From assembly GCF_037138995.1 (NCBI RefSeq), contig NZ_JBAXHI010000010.1:1-64000 (forward strand): a DNA stretch of 64,000 nt. The letters are read 5' to 3'. Position numbers and translations under genes: made by a program. The notes under the pieces were generated by a model that ran no database searches, was not told where the DNA came from, and was given only the letters and a program-made list of their open reading frames with translations. Below are positions 17,258-26,151 of this stretch, piece by piece. Position 1 is the first letter of the stretch; every line of letters starts with the position of its first letter. Source of the DNA: Chlorohelix sp037138995 (GTDB lineage Bacteria; Chloroflexota; Chloroflexia; Chloroheliales; Chloroheliaceae).

Positions 17258-19309
17258 CTAACGCACATTTCGCCGTTTTGAAAGCTCCCAGCGTAAGCAT
17301 GCCTTTTCCAGTGTGGCTTTATCCACTTGGCGAAACTGCCCTTGCGAATAGCAGCTTGGAAAATGGGGAATTGCTTCATCAATGGCAAAAGCGGCAGCAA
17401 TAGCTAGGTCATTCCACCAGATAGCTTTCCCCTCTATTTTCTGTTCAGCCAACGCGCTTCTGACTTTATCATAGGAAACATCGGGGGCGGTTTCCACAAA
17501 AACACCTTGCGAGTTTGTTTCAAGCGCGTTACGCAAACCCTCCCGCCATTCTGATACATTCGCATCCTTGCGCCAATCTATTTTCCAGATGATAGCTTTT
17601 CCCGCATGATAAGTTAGTTCAGGATTCCATCGCACCAGATTATGGCATTGTATCGAAGGATGAGAGGAAAACTTTTCCGGGTTGGATTCGCCAAGCGCAA
17701 AAACCGCCAGCCTATCAAGGTAGCCGCTTTTATGGTGAATTGAGCGTTTTAATTCTAGCAATTCTATATCAGCCAGAGGCTGTTCTGATTCTATGAATAT
17801 ATGCCAAACGTTGGTAGGATTGGGGGCTGATAGTTGCGCTAAGGCTTGCCTCGCTTTTGCAATATCTCCGCTATGTAGCCAAATAGTAACTTCATTAGCC
17901 AGCAAGCGGGAAATTTCCGGCACAGGTTGGCTCAAATCCAGTTCCAGATGCTCTATAGGCGGTATGTTAGCCGGATTAATGGCAAACTCAGTTCCAATTC
18001 GGCACATTGCGAACGGATTGTGCGGCGGCAAGCCTTGTATGTCGGCTGGATTGTCCCCTTTACGCTGCAAAGTTTCGCGCCGCAGTTCGCAGAGTTGGGC
18101 GAAATTTAGTTCGGCGGTTTTCAGCACAAAATAGGGAGGTTCGGCTTGAAATTCGATACCATGCAAACCCTGTGTTATTTCCGTTTTTAATTGAGTACCG
18201 CCCAGAATTTGCAAGTGGAACAAGTCGTAAGGCGCAAGGTTATTTGCTTCTATGAAATCAATAGTGCGATGAAAGCTATCAACGGTGTCACCGGGCAAGC
18301 CTAAAATTGCGTCGAGAAACACTTCGATACCGCGTTGGCGCAGATGCTGTACCCCCGCTACCAGTCGCGGCAAATGGTTCTTGCGACGCACCTTAGCCAG
18401 CACTTCCGGCATGGCTGATTGCAAACCTACTTCGACCACTCCAAAATTGCAACTTGCCAGCAAATCAGCCTCAGCCTCGTTAATCGCTTCGCCGCGCATT
18501 TCGGCATAGAAGCGGATATGGCGGTTTGCGCCTGTTTCCTGAATGGTCTGATATAACTGGCTGAGGTGGGGTAGCGTATTAAAATTTGCTTCCACAAAAT
18601 GAACCGAAGTTACCCCTCGCGCCATGCCATATTCAAGCTCTTTACGGATACGCGCAATGTCGAAATAGCGTTTTCCGCCCTTTGGTATATCCTGTCGCCC
18701 ATAATTGCAAAAAGTACATTTGCTAGGACACCAGCGGCTAAGTTCGATAAACATAAAATTATTAAGGTGATTGTTTAAAGCGCCACCCAGATAAGCCGAT
18801 GGTATCAGATTTACGTCAGAAGTAGCGTGGCTAGGTGCATTGATGTGCAAAAACCCATCTTGCCGATAACCCAATCCATTGATTTGCGACAGGGGCAGAC
18901 GTTCGGTGAAACTTCTCAGCAGCGTCAAAAACGCGGTTTCACCTTCCCCGAAAATGAGGAAATCCAGTGCGGGTTCGGTTAGGATAAAAGGGTTATCGCG
19001 GTTAACTTCGGGTCCGCCGACTAGCAGAAGGGTTTCGGGCGAAACTTCTTTGATGCGGCGCGTCAGTTCAAGCGTTCGGCTGAAGTTCCAAGAATAGAGC
19101 GAAAAGCCTACCAAATCGGGCGCTTCAGACAGAATAGCGTCCAATAAATAAGCATCACCGCCAAAGTTTTGCGCTTCGCCTCTTAGAATTTGAATTTGAA
19201 CACCGGGCAGAGCGGCAGCGTCGGCATTAGCTTTGAGGTAGCCAAGCGCAAGCGGTAAATTATTCAGGCGGTTGTTAGGTACAGGGAGTTGTACCAACAA
19301 AACCTTCAT
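17258..19309 (-). CDS. B12-binding-domain radical SAM protein
   Basis: Radical SAM enzyme with an N-terminal cobalamin-binding-like domain (residues about 1-135: MKVLLVQLPVPNNR, then DLVGFSLYSWNFSRT and LLVGGPEVNRDNP). The 4Fe-4S motif CPSKCTFCNY (C-x3-C-x2-C) is at about residue 200. The core barrel is followed by a C-terminal region of about 270 residues typical of the class that modifies peptides, hopanoids or tetrapyrroles. The B12-coordinating DxHxxG motif is not evident, so cobalamin may not be bound. The ATG overlaps the stop codon of the chemoreceptor-like gene (ATGA), indicating translational coupling. Substrate unknown. Confidence 0.85.
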   Translation of the reverse strand: MKVLLVQLPVPNNRLNNLPLALGYLKANADAAALPGVQIQILRGEAQNFGGDAYLLDAILSEAPDLVGFSLYSWNFSRTLELTRRIKEVSPETLLLVGGPEVNRDNPFILTEPALDFLIFGEGETAFLTLLRSFTERLPLSQINGLGYRQDGFLHINAPSHATSDVNLIPSAYLGGALNNHLNNFMFIELSRWCPSKCTFCNYGRQDIPKGGKRYFDIARIRKELEYGMARGVTSVHFVEANFNTLPHLSQLYQTIQETGANRHIRFYAEMRGEAINEAEADLLASCNFGVVEVGLQSAMPEVLAKVRRKNHLPRLVAGVQHLRQRGIEVFLDAILGLPGDTVDSFHRTIDFIEANNLAPYDLFHLQILGGTQLKTEITQGLHGIEFQAEPPYFVLKTAELNFAQLCELRRETLQRKGDNPADIQGLPPHNPFAMCRIGTEFAINPANIPPIEHLELDLSQPVPEISRLLANEVTIWLHSGDIAKARQALAQLSAPNPTNVWHIFIESEQPLADIELLELKRSIHHKSGYLDRLAVFALGESNPEKFSSHPSIQCHNLVRWNPELTYHAGKAIIWKIDWRKDANVSEWREGLRNALETNSQGVFVETAPDVSYDKVRSALAEQKIEGKAIWWNDLAIAAAFAIDEAIPHFPSCYSQGQFRQVDKATLEKACLRWELSKRRNVR

Positions 19310-20856
19310 CTAAGGCTTAACCCCGCTTGCTCAAATTCTTCAAGTTCTGCATCGTCAGCGAAAAGCTCACTAAATAGGATTTTCTCTTGATTATTAGCCT
19401 GCTGTTTTTCCGGTTGTGACTGAATTATTAGTAGCGCGGCGTTTTTTTCCAGCTTATGGATAACTTCCGAAACCTGCGTGGTAAAACTTGCCAGTTCCTT
19501 TGAAGCTATGCTGATTCGCTGTACGCTTTCCACAATTACTCCGCTGGCGTTTCGCTGCTCATAAGTGCTGTTGGCTATGTTGGTTGCCAACTCGGCTGTT
19601 TGATTTACGATAGTTATAATATTGTTGTTAGCATCTATCAAGCGGACAACTAATGACTCGCCCTGTTGTGCTTGTCGCAAACCATCTTCGGTAGTTTGAA
19701 GGGATTTTTCACTTGCCTGTATGATTTCAGTAACTACTTCCTGAATTTGCTCAACCGCTATGGTTGTACGGCGACTCAACCTCTGAATTTCGTCTGCAAC
19801 TGCGGCAAACCGCTTTCCATACTCACCCGCGCCTGCCGCTTCGATGGTTGCATTGAGTGATAAGAGGTTGGTTTCATCTGCTACCTCACCAATAATATCC
19901 GTAACCTCGCCGATACGCTCAATCTGCGTATTTAGATAGCGTACACTATAAGTTATATTTTCCACGTTATTGCGTAAGGTGGCGATAGCAGTAACCCCAT
20001 CCTGCGCGGCTTCTTGTCCGGTCTGCGCGCTTTTTAAGGCTTTTTCTGCAATCACTGAAACACTGAGGGCGTTATTGGCAATGCGCCGCGCGGCTGCATC
20101 GAGTTCGTTTGAAGTGCTGGCGACCTCATTTACCAATAAAACTTGCTCCTCTGTTGCCGTGTTCTGCCGTTTGAAAAGTTCGGCAAGCGCTTCGGATAAG
20201 ACATTTATCTGTAAGCTGGTTTCAATTTCTAGCTTGCGTTGCTCTAGCAAACGTTCATTGGCATCTTTTAATTCGTTAGCCTGATGCCGGGCGCTGGTAG
20301 CAATGCGGTCAAGGGTAAAGCTAAAAATATACAAGACTGCTGAACCCAGTATTAGAATAGAGCTTACTAGAGCAATGCTTATACCATAACTTGGAGCCGG
20401 ATTTTGAACTTGGCTAAGCAAATATATCGCCACAACTAGATAAGCAAGACTGGAAGCAATACCTACAATAAATACAGCAATAGGGCTTATTATTGCCCCT
20501 GCCACTACAATTATGACAAAATAAAGTATTGGTATATTAGAGCTAAGCCCGCCATTATAAACTCCAAAAGTGACACTTAAAAGCCCGATGGTACAATAAA
20601 AAATACCAGCCAGTTCAACCCGGTTGTACCGAATAAGGATAATCGCCAGTATTGCGATAAATACTATTCCCAATGAACCGGAAATACGCCCTATATTTAT
20701 AGACCCGTCATTATTTAAGAAGTTTACCGCAAGTGGAGTTACATTTCCAATTATAGTTAGTATTGAAAAGGTATTAAGAATCTTCTTGCGCTGGTTTGGC
20801 AGGTAATTCTCGTCAAGATATTTTTTATAATTGTACGAGGGCTTATCCTTATTCAT
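19306..20856 (-). CDS. methyl-accepting chemotaxis-like transducer
   Basis: Membrane signalling protein. Residues about 25-190 contain roughly six hydrophobic segments with short loops and no large periplasmic sensor. A coiled coil and an MCP signalling domain follow. The hairpin tip EVADETNLLSLNATIEAAGAGEYGKRF is split here as TNLLSLNATIEAAGAGEYGK and GKRFAAVADEIQRLSRRT, close to the canonical CheA/CheW-contact sequence. No HAMP domain is obvious. AGGGAG precedes the ATG. It sits 9 bp after the glycoside hydrolase gene and overlaps the radical SAM gene by 4 bp, so it belongs to a three-gene operon. No other chemotaxis gene is in the window. Confidence 0.88.
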   Translation of the reverse strand: MNKDKPSYNYKKYLDENYLPNQRKKILNTFSILTIIGNVTPLAVNFLNNDGSINIGRISGSLGIVFIAILAIILIRYNRVELAGIFYCTIGLLSVTFGVYNGGLSSNIPILYFVIIVVAGAIISPIAVFIVGIASSLAYLVVAIYLLSQVQNPAPSYGISIALVSSILILGSAVLYIFSFTLDRIATSARHQANELKDANERLLEQRKLEIETSLQINVLSEALAELFKRQNTATEEQVLLVNEVASTSNELDAAARRIANNALSVSVIAEKALKSAQTGQEAAQDGVTAIATLRNNVENITYSVRYLNTQIERIGEVTDIIGEVADETNLLSLNATIEAAGAGEYGKRFAAVADEIQRLSRRTTIAVEQIQEVVTEIIQASEKSLQTTEDGLRQAQQGESLVVRLIDANNNIITIVNQTAELATNIANSTYEQRNASGVIVESVQRISIASKELASFTTQVSEVIHKLEKNAALLIIQSQPEKQQANNQEKILFSELFADDAELEEFEQAGLSLR

Positions 20857-20865
20857 AAACTCTCC

Positions 20866-23367
20866 CTAGAGTTGAATCTCAATCGGTTGCAAAGCGGGTC
20901 GTTGCTCCACTAGGGTCCCATCAACCCATACTGCCAGCCCAACCGGAGCAGGTGCGCTTGCTTTACGTAGTGGGCTTTCGGGCATATTTGGTTCTTTGCG
21001 CCAAGTTATTTTCAACCAATGCCCCGCAATTTTAATCCGGTCAAGCGTAAAATATTCTAGGTTAAAAGGTAACGGACGAATCAGGACACGTCCTTTATCT
21101 TGCGGTTGCACCCCTGCTACGTATTTGATAATTAAGTCGGCAATCCAACTGTGCATGTAATCTTCAGTGCCGCGAAAGAAAGGAGCTTGTCCGGTAAGAG
21201 GGTTGTAATACTCATAGGAACTGGGACGCTCCACATCGCCATCAAGAAAGAGCATGCGGATAAATTTGTTCAGGAACTCTACTGCTTTGGGCTGAAGATT
21301 GGGGTCAAGCTCTTGTGAGGCGCGGCACAAACTCTCTGCCACATGGCTGTTAGTCATAAGCCAAGTGCGCCCGTTCCAAGGACAAACCAAGCGGCGCTCT
21401 TTCCATTCTCCAGCTGGGCTGAAATATTCGTCATCGCGGCTGCTGGAAGGGGCGGGGAAGGGTGTCCAAAATTCTTTTTCATTGAACAGGTGCTTGTAAA
21501 ATGCGCCAAGATGCTCTTTGCCGCCCAAGCCTGCCATAAAGGGATAGAAACCAACCGCCGCTTTAGCAGTAATCCGGTGCATATTAATAGGGTTAACATC
21601 GAAGAAAAACTCTTGCTGTAAATCCCACATCATACTTAGGATACCACGCCGGGTTTTTTCGGCTGCGCTGCGCCAGCGTTCGACATCATAGGAATTGCCA
21701 AGTTCCTCCGCCATCCATGCCAGTGTATCTTGCAACTGATAAATGTAAACGGTGGCATCCAATCCTTTCAGGCGTAAGTTACTACCCGAATCGCTTTGCG
21801 GGTCAACTTGCTGGTAGCGATTCATAAATTCCTGCCCGGTTTCCCAATGGTTTATGACATCATAAAGACCGCTTTGCTCTTTGTCGCGCTCACTATCGAA
21901 ATATGCGGCGTAACGAGAAAGCGGTTGAAACACTTTTTCAAGAAAACTACGGTCTGGATGAACCCGGTAAAGCTCTCGCACTCCCATACCCCAATTAGCA
22001 TGATAGAAGGCTACATTGGAGGTTAGTTCGCGATTGCCCCGATAAATATTCTTGATAACGCCGGGAAATGCGCCATCCGGTAGCTGATTTTGAATGAAAT
22101 TGAGCAGCGAACCTTGCGCCAGCGCGGGGTTGTGCATCCAACGCGCTTCTAGCATGTGGCATTGTGCGCTGTAGGTTATATGTTGTCGGAACCAGCCAAG
22201 ATTGATTCCCTCGAAAACACAGGGGTAGGACAAACCTAAACGCTCGTCCGAACCTGCACTAATAGTATTAAGCTTCAAACCGTAGTAGCGATACCAATAA
22301 TATTTCTGAAGATAGGGGTCAGAGCAAGTGAAATCAGGCAAATTTTCAAAATACTCACTCCAATGCTTTTTGGCTGGGAAGGTAGGGCGGCGCTCTCGTT
22401 CGGCGGCGCGTCCTTGTATCGGTTCGGCATAGCGCGGTTCTGCCAGATTATTGGCGGCGACTCCAAGATTGTAGGGGTCGGGAACGGGCGCAGCAGCATC
22501 GGGTTGTTTGTCGCGCATAAGGCTATCGGAGCGACGGGCGAGGTTTAATCCGGTCAGGGCGGTTTCTTCGTTGGCGGCGATGCTGGCATACGCGCTAAAA
22601 GTAACTTTCCCGCCGGGTGGCAAACTGATTTTGTAATGCAAGCCAAGATAAACTAACCCATTAGGGTTGCGAACCCATACGGATGGTTCTTCGTTTCCCA
22701 GATTACCTAATTCTGAAAGCTTCTCATAGAAAGGCGAATACTTGAAGCGCGGGTAATTGGGTTGTCGGTCACTTAGTTTGATGCTGTAACTTTCGGCGCG
22801 AATACTCCCACCCAATGCTACATTGAAGCGCATCATTACGCCTGCTTCGGGGTCATCGGCGTTTGCTGGAATTTGGGGGTCACGCACGCTACGTTGCCAG
22901 ACAATCGAGCCGTCTTCTTTACGGGCGCGTAAGCTCTCTATCTCGCTAAGGCTACCGCCTCGCACCGAGCCTTCGCTATCTTGTGCGCTCCATAACACTA
23001 GGTCAAAGCTTTGTTCTTGCTTGAGCGAATTGGCAAATTCAAAGGTACTGACTAATACATCCCACGGTAGCAGCGCACGCCGTTCGGTAATTATCAAGTC
23101 GTGGCTTTTGACTCTATATAGATGGCTGCTGTGATCGGGTTGCCAGAATCGCTCAACAAAAGATGGTTCTATTTCGTGTCGCTTATCGTCCATAATTGCC
23201 AGCGTAAAAATCGGACCCACCCGATAATCCAGAAAACAAGCGTAATCCCAAAAGCCGGGTTTATCCAGCCACAAAGGAAATTCAGGAGCCCAGATGACCA
23301 TTTTACCGCCACCCAGAAACCATTTATCATTGCGAGAAAGATAACCTAGTGCCTGATGTCCGTTCAA
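20866..23367 (-). CDS. glycoside hydrolase, (alpha/alpha)6-barrel, GH63/MGH-like
   Basis: A probable cytosolic glycosidase: no signal peptide is seen. The N-terminal 300 residues are beta-rich. From about residue 345 the sequence has the pattern of an (alpha/alpha)6 toroid as in GH63 and mannosylglycerate hydrolases. Its conserved-looking stretches include YPCVFEGINLGWFRQ, DGAFPGVIKNIYRG, LYDVINHWETGQEFMNRY and CPWNGRTWLMTNSHVAE. GH63-type catalytic acids could lie in the NHWETG and PAGEW segments. The start is TTG 23367 with GGAGAGG 5 bp upstream. It is the first gene of the operon with the chemoreceptor-like and radical SAM proteins. Substrate unassigned; a compatible-solute or glycan-oligosaccharide hydrolase is plausible. 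Confidence 0.75.
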   Translation of the reverse strand: MNGHQALGYLSRNDKWFLGGGKMVIWAPEFPLWLDKPGFWDYACFLDYRVGPIFTLAIMDDKRHEIEPSFVERFWQPDHSSHLYRVKSHDLIITERRALLPWDVLVSTFEFANSLKQEQSFDLVLWSAQDSEGSVRGGSLSEIESLRARKEDGSIVWQRSVRDPQIPANADDPEAGVMMRFNVALGGSIRAESYSIKLSDRQPNYPRFKYSPFYEKLSELGNLGNEEPSVWVRNPNGLVYLGLHYKISLPPGGKVTFSAYASIAANEETALTGLNLARRSDSLMRDKQPDAAAPVPDPYNLGVAANNLAEPRYAEPIQGRAAERERRPTFPAKKHWSEYFENLPDFTCSDPYLQKYYWYRYYGLKLNTISAGSDERLGLSYPCVFEGINLGWFRQHITYSAQCHMLEARWMHNPALAQGSLLNFIQNQLPDGAFPGVIKNIYRGNRELTSNVAFYHANWGMGVRELYRVHPDRSFLEKVFQPLSRYAAYFDSERDKEQSGLYDVINHWETGQEFMNRYQQVDPQSDSGSNLRLKGLDATVYIYQLQDTLAWMAEELGNSYDVERWRSAAEKTRRGILSMMWDLQQEFFFDVNPINMHRITAKAAVGFYPFMAGLGGKEHLGAFYKHLFNEKEFWTPFPAPSSSRDDEYFSPAGEWKERRLVCPWNGRTWLMTNSHVAESLCRASQELDPNLQPKAVEFLNKFIRMLFLDGDVERPSSYEYYNPLTGQAPFFRGTEDYMHSWIADLIIKYVAGVQPQDKGRVLIRPLPFNLEYFTLDRIKIAGHWLKITWRKEPNMPESPLRKASAPAPVGLAVWVDGTLVEQRPALQPIEIQL

Positions 23368-23748
23368 TTTTCCCTCTCCTGTATTTGTACATACTTGAAT
23401 CTGATTTCTATGAGAATATCATAAACCCTTCTATAAGGCTATAACTAAGGGTATCATTTTTGCAGTAACAACCAAATAGTCCAATTATTTCCTTAGTAGT
23501 TAGCTTAAAACACTTTAAGGCTTGCGCCATGGGTACTATATGGTATTGTAATCCGGTTAATATGCCGGTGAACTGGGGCAAGCTCAGATTTTAGCTAGAT
23601 TTCGGAAATGTAATCTGGCATATTGGCTATGTCACATCCTTATTAATCGTGCAAATTATACTTTTCTTAGTAACCATTTTGCTGTCATGTAGGTGGTGAT
23701 TGATATTTAGGGCTAATTGAGCGAGTAATAAAAGTAGGATTTTGAAGA
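23368..23748. other. divergent intergenic region, 381 bp
   Basis: AT-rich DNA between the divergent glycoside hydrolase and E2-like genes. It must hold both promoters, but I see no convincing -35/-10 pair on either strand and no coding frame with a ribosome binding site. Confidence 0.5.
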
Positions 23749-24825
23749 TTGAATAAGACAGAAAATAAAGTATATATCCCTGTCGAAGAACCTTTGATTT
23801 CTTCCGCCAATCATTTCAGGTGGTACGAAACGACTCCTTCAAGCCTGCGCTTGAAAAATGAAATCAGCAAGCTTGAAAAAAATGGACACCACATAGTACA
23901 AAAAGAAGAATTGAAAGAGTTTTTCAGGCTTGAAATTCAACCTGCCGGTTATGAGAATTATCTTTTAACTTTTTCTTGCGCTGCTGGCTTTCCCTCTCGC
24001 ACGCCTGAATTGCAAATAAAAAAATCTGGCGTTGAAGAAGTCAACTTCAAATCAGAAGTATTACGCTATTGGAATGACCGTTGCACGCTTGCGATGGTGG
24101 TTAAGGAGTTTGTCGTTTCAAAGCGGCGGTTTAGTTTTGGTTGGGTTTTGAATCTTTTTGGATATGGACTTCGATATTTTTTTAAGCCCGTCTCTTTGGG
24201 GATTATGATAGTAGCTTTGTTTTTATTTTTGCTGGTGGCTTATATCTCTGCGATTGTTAATGAGCATACACCCAGCCAATTGAGAATTACAACCGATATT
24301 GAATTGACCAGAAATGTCTCGATTGGGGATTTGACCGTAGGCGCGTCTAACATCTCGAATTTGAATAATGCCGATAGCCGGGCTAAAAATCAGCCTACCA
24401 GAACTGCGATAGGTCAGGAATTGAATCAGGCTAAAATCCAACAAGCTACTGTAATTGCGCGGGCTACTCAGGTTGGATTAGAAATGCTTACCAATAGTGC
24501 TAAGCTACTTGATTATACAGTACAAACTAATGACCTTAAACGGGCTACTCCTACGCCACCCCCTAATCAGGGATTGCCGCCTGTTCAGCAAGAAGTAGCG
24601 CCCTCCACACCTGCTCCTGTGCAGACTACTGTGGCAACGATTGAGCCTAATATCGAAAGTACCACCGTTGCCACAACTGAGCCGGTTGCAACTACAGTAG
24701 CTTCAACGACCCCCGCGCCGACTCGTGTTGTTACAATGCCCCCCGCAAGTCCTACGGGTAAGTTGGCAACTACTACTGTTGCGCCAAAAACGACAACAGC
24801 GTTAACTGCCACCAAAAAACCTTAA
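23749..24825 (+). CDS. single-pass membrane protein with an E2/RWD-like N-terminal domain
   Basis: No recognised family name. Residues about 30-122 follow the ubiquitin-conjugating (UBC)/RWD pattern: an amphipathic first helix (LRLKNEISKLEKNG), beta strands ending in YLLTFSCAAGFPSRTPELQI, where the FP..P turn mimics the E2 'YP..PP' turn, then RYWNDRCTLAMVVKEF, resembling the E2 'W.P..tl..vl' helix. No Cys lies in the stretch before the Trp where an E2 nucleophile would be, so any E2 fold here is probably non-catalytic. One TM helix (about 147-170) is followed by an external Pro/Thr-rich tail of about 140 residues. The start is TTG 23749, with a weak AGGA site. It heads a plus-strand run of glycosyltransferase genes. 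The fold call is pattern-based. Confidence 0.6.
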   Translation: MNKTENKVYIPVEEPLISSANHFRWYETTPSSLRLKNEISKLEKNGHHIVQKEELKEFFRLEIQPAGYENYLLTFSCAAGFPSRTPELQIKKSGVEEVNFKSEVLRYWNDRCTLAMVVKEFVVSKRRFSFGWVLNLFGYGLRYFFKPVSLGIMIVALFLFLLVAYISAIVNEHTPSQLRITTDIELTRNVSIGDLTVGASNISNLNNADSRAKNQPTRTAIGQELNQAKIQQATVIARATQVGLEMLTNSAKLLDYTVQTNDLKRATPTPPPNQGLPPVQQEVAPSTPAPVQTTVATIEPNIESTTVATTEPVATTVASTTPAPTRVVTMPPASPTGKLATTTVAPKTTTALTATKKP

Positions 24826-24928
24826 AATGAAATCTAGGCGCTGGGTTTCCCGACACAAACCGCGTTTGTTTGAGGATATATGTTAATCAATGTTACTACT
24901 TACTAACTAAAAGGGGTTATAAATTTCA

Positions 24929-26143
24929 ATGAGTCGTCAAAACCGTGTATTGATGGTTTTCAATGCTAAAGTAAAAGAACGTAAACAGCAACTTCAAAAA
25001 CATGGCAGGGGTGCTGTTCCGTATTCTGATTATATTGCGTTGACCGAAAATGTTGATGTTGATTACATTGATAGAGAAACAGTTGACTCTACTTTGTGGG
25101 CTAGGCTGATACGACGCTTTGTGGGCTATGCAGTGGCTTTGGTATTGGTGGCTTTTGTGAAGAGTCGAAAATACGATACAGTTTATGCTGATTGTGAACC
25201 AATTGGCTTACCTCTTGCTTTCCTTTTCAAATTGTCAAAAAGAAAAAAAAGACTTTTATTCATCGCCCATTGGCTTACTCCCTTCTCTCGGACTGTGTTC
25301 CTTGATTATTTAAAAGTGCAGAAGCAAATTGATACCGTTTTTGTACATACCTTAGCACAGCAAACTGTCGCTATAGCTCGCTGCGGCTTTACCTCCAAAC
25401 AAATCCAACTTATCCCTTACCAGATTGATACCGCTTTCTGGAGCCAGCAAGCCTACGAAGCGCAATTGGCAAAAGAGAACCGCACCCAACCTATACCTAA
25501 GAAGCCTTATATTTGCAGCGCCGGGTTGGAATGTCGTGATTATGGTACTCTAATCAAAGCGATTGAGGGTCTTGATATTGAATTAAAACTGGCAGTTGGT
25601 AGCCACTGGTCGCATACTACAGGCGCGGGTTTGGAAGGCGAATTGCCACCCAATGTTAAAGTGAAATTCTATAATTACACCGAATTGCGCGAATTGTATG
25701 CAAACGCTGCTTTAGTGGTAGTGCCTACCCGCGATGTTGACCATGCGGCAGGTATCACTGTTATTCTCGAAGCTATGGGGATGGGGAAAACGGTGATTTC
25801 TACTCGTAGCGTTGGACAATCGGATGTAATAAACGATAAACGTTCCCATAGTAGAGGCGATTTCAAGCGAATTTCACTTAGCACCTTCCTTCGTATGTTT
25901 GCCTCAGATGAACTCAGCGAGTTACAAACCGGGTTTTATGTGAACCCCGGTGAAGTTGAGGAAATCCGAAGGGCTATCGCGTATTTATTAGAAAACCCTG
26001 AAAAGGCAAAAGAGATTGGACGCAATGCTAGTTTGGTAGTAAATGAAGTAATGACGGTGGGGCATTTCAAGGATAGAGTGCTGGCACATGTTATCGGCGC
26101 AACTTACGTGCCGGAAGTGTTTCCAGAAACAGTAATGCTATAG
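24929..26143 (+). CDS. glycosyltransferase family 4
   Basis: Retaining GT-B glycosyltransferase, probably acting at the cytosolic face of the membrane on a lipid-linked or surface glycan. The donor-binding C-terminal domain contains AAGITVILEAMGMGKTVIST, with the E-x7-E-like acidic pair of GT4. AGLECRDYGTLIKAIEG gives the start of the nucleotide-sugar domain. A hydrophobic patch (VGYAVALVLVAFV) in the N-terminal domain suggests membrane association. The 404-residue length is normal. AAAGGGG precedes the ATG at a spacing of about 13 bp. It is 8 bp upstream of a GT2 gene, so cotranscribed. Confidence 0.88.
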   Translation: MSRQNRVLMVFNAKVKERKQQLQKHGRGAVPYSDYIALTENVDVDYIDRETVDSTLWARLIRRFVGYAVALVLVAFVKSRKYDTVYADCEPIGLPLAFLFKLSKRKKRLLFIAHWLTPFSRTVFLDYLKVQKQIDTVFVHTLAQQTVAIARCGFTSKQIQLIPYQIDTAFWSQQAYEAQLAKENRTQPIPKKPYICSAGLECRDYGTLIKAIEGLDIELKLAVGSHWSHTTGAGLEGELPPNVKVKFYNYTELRELYANAALVVVPTRDVDHAAGITVILEAMGMGKTVISTRSVGQSDVINDKRSHSRGDFKRISLSTFLRMFASDELSELQTGFYVNPGEVEEIRRAIAYLLENPEKAKEIGRNASLVVNEVMTVGHFKDRVLAHVIGATYVPEVFPETVML

Positions 26144-26151
26144 GTTCGTGG

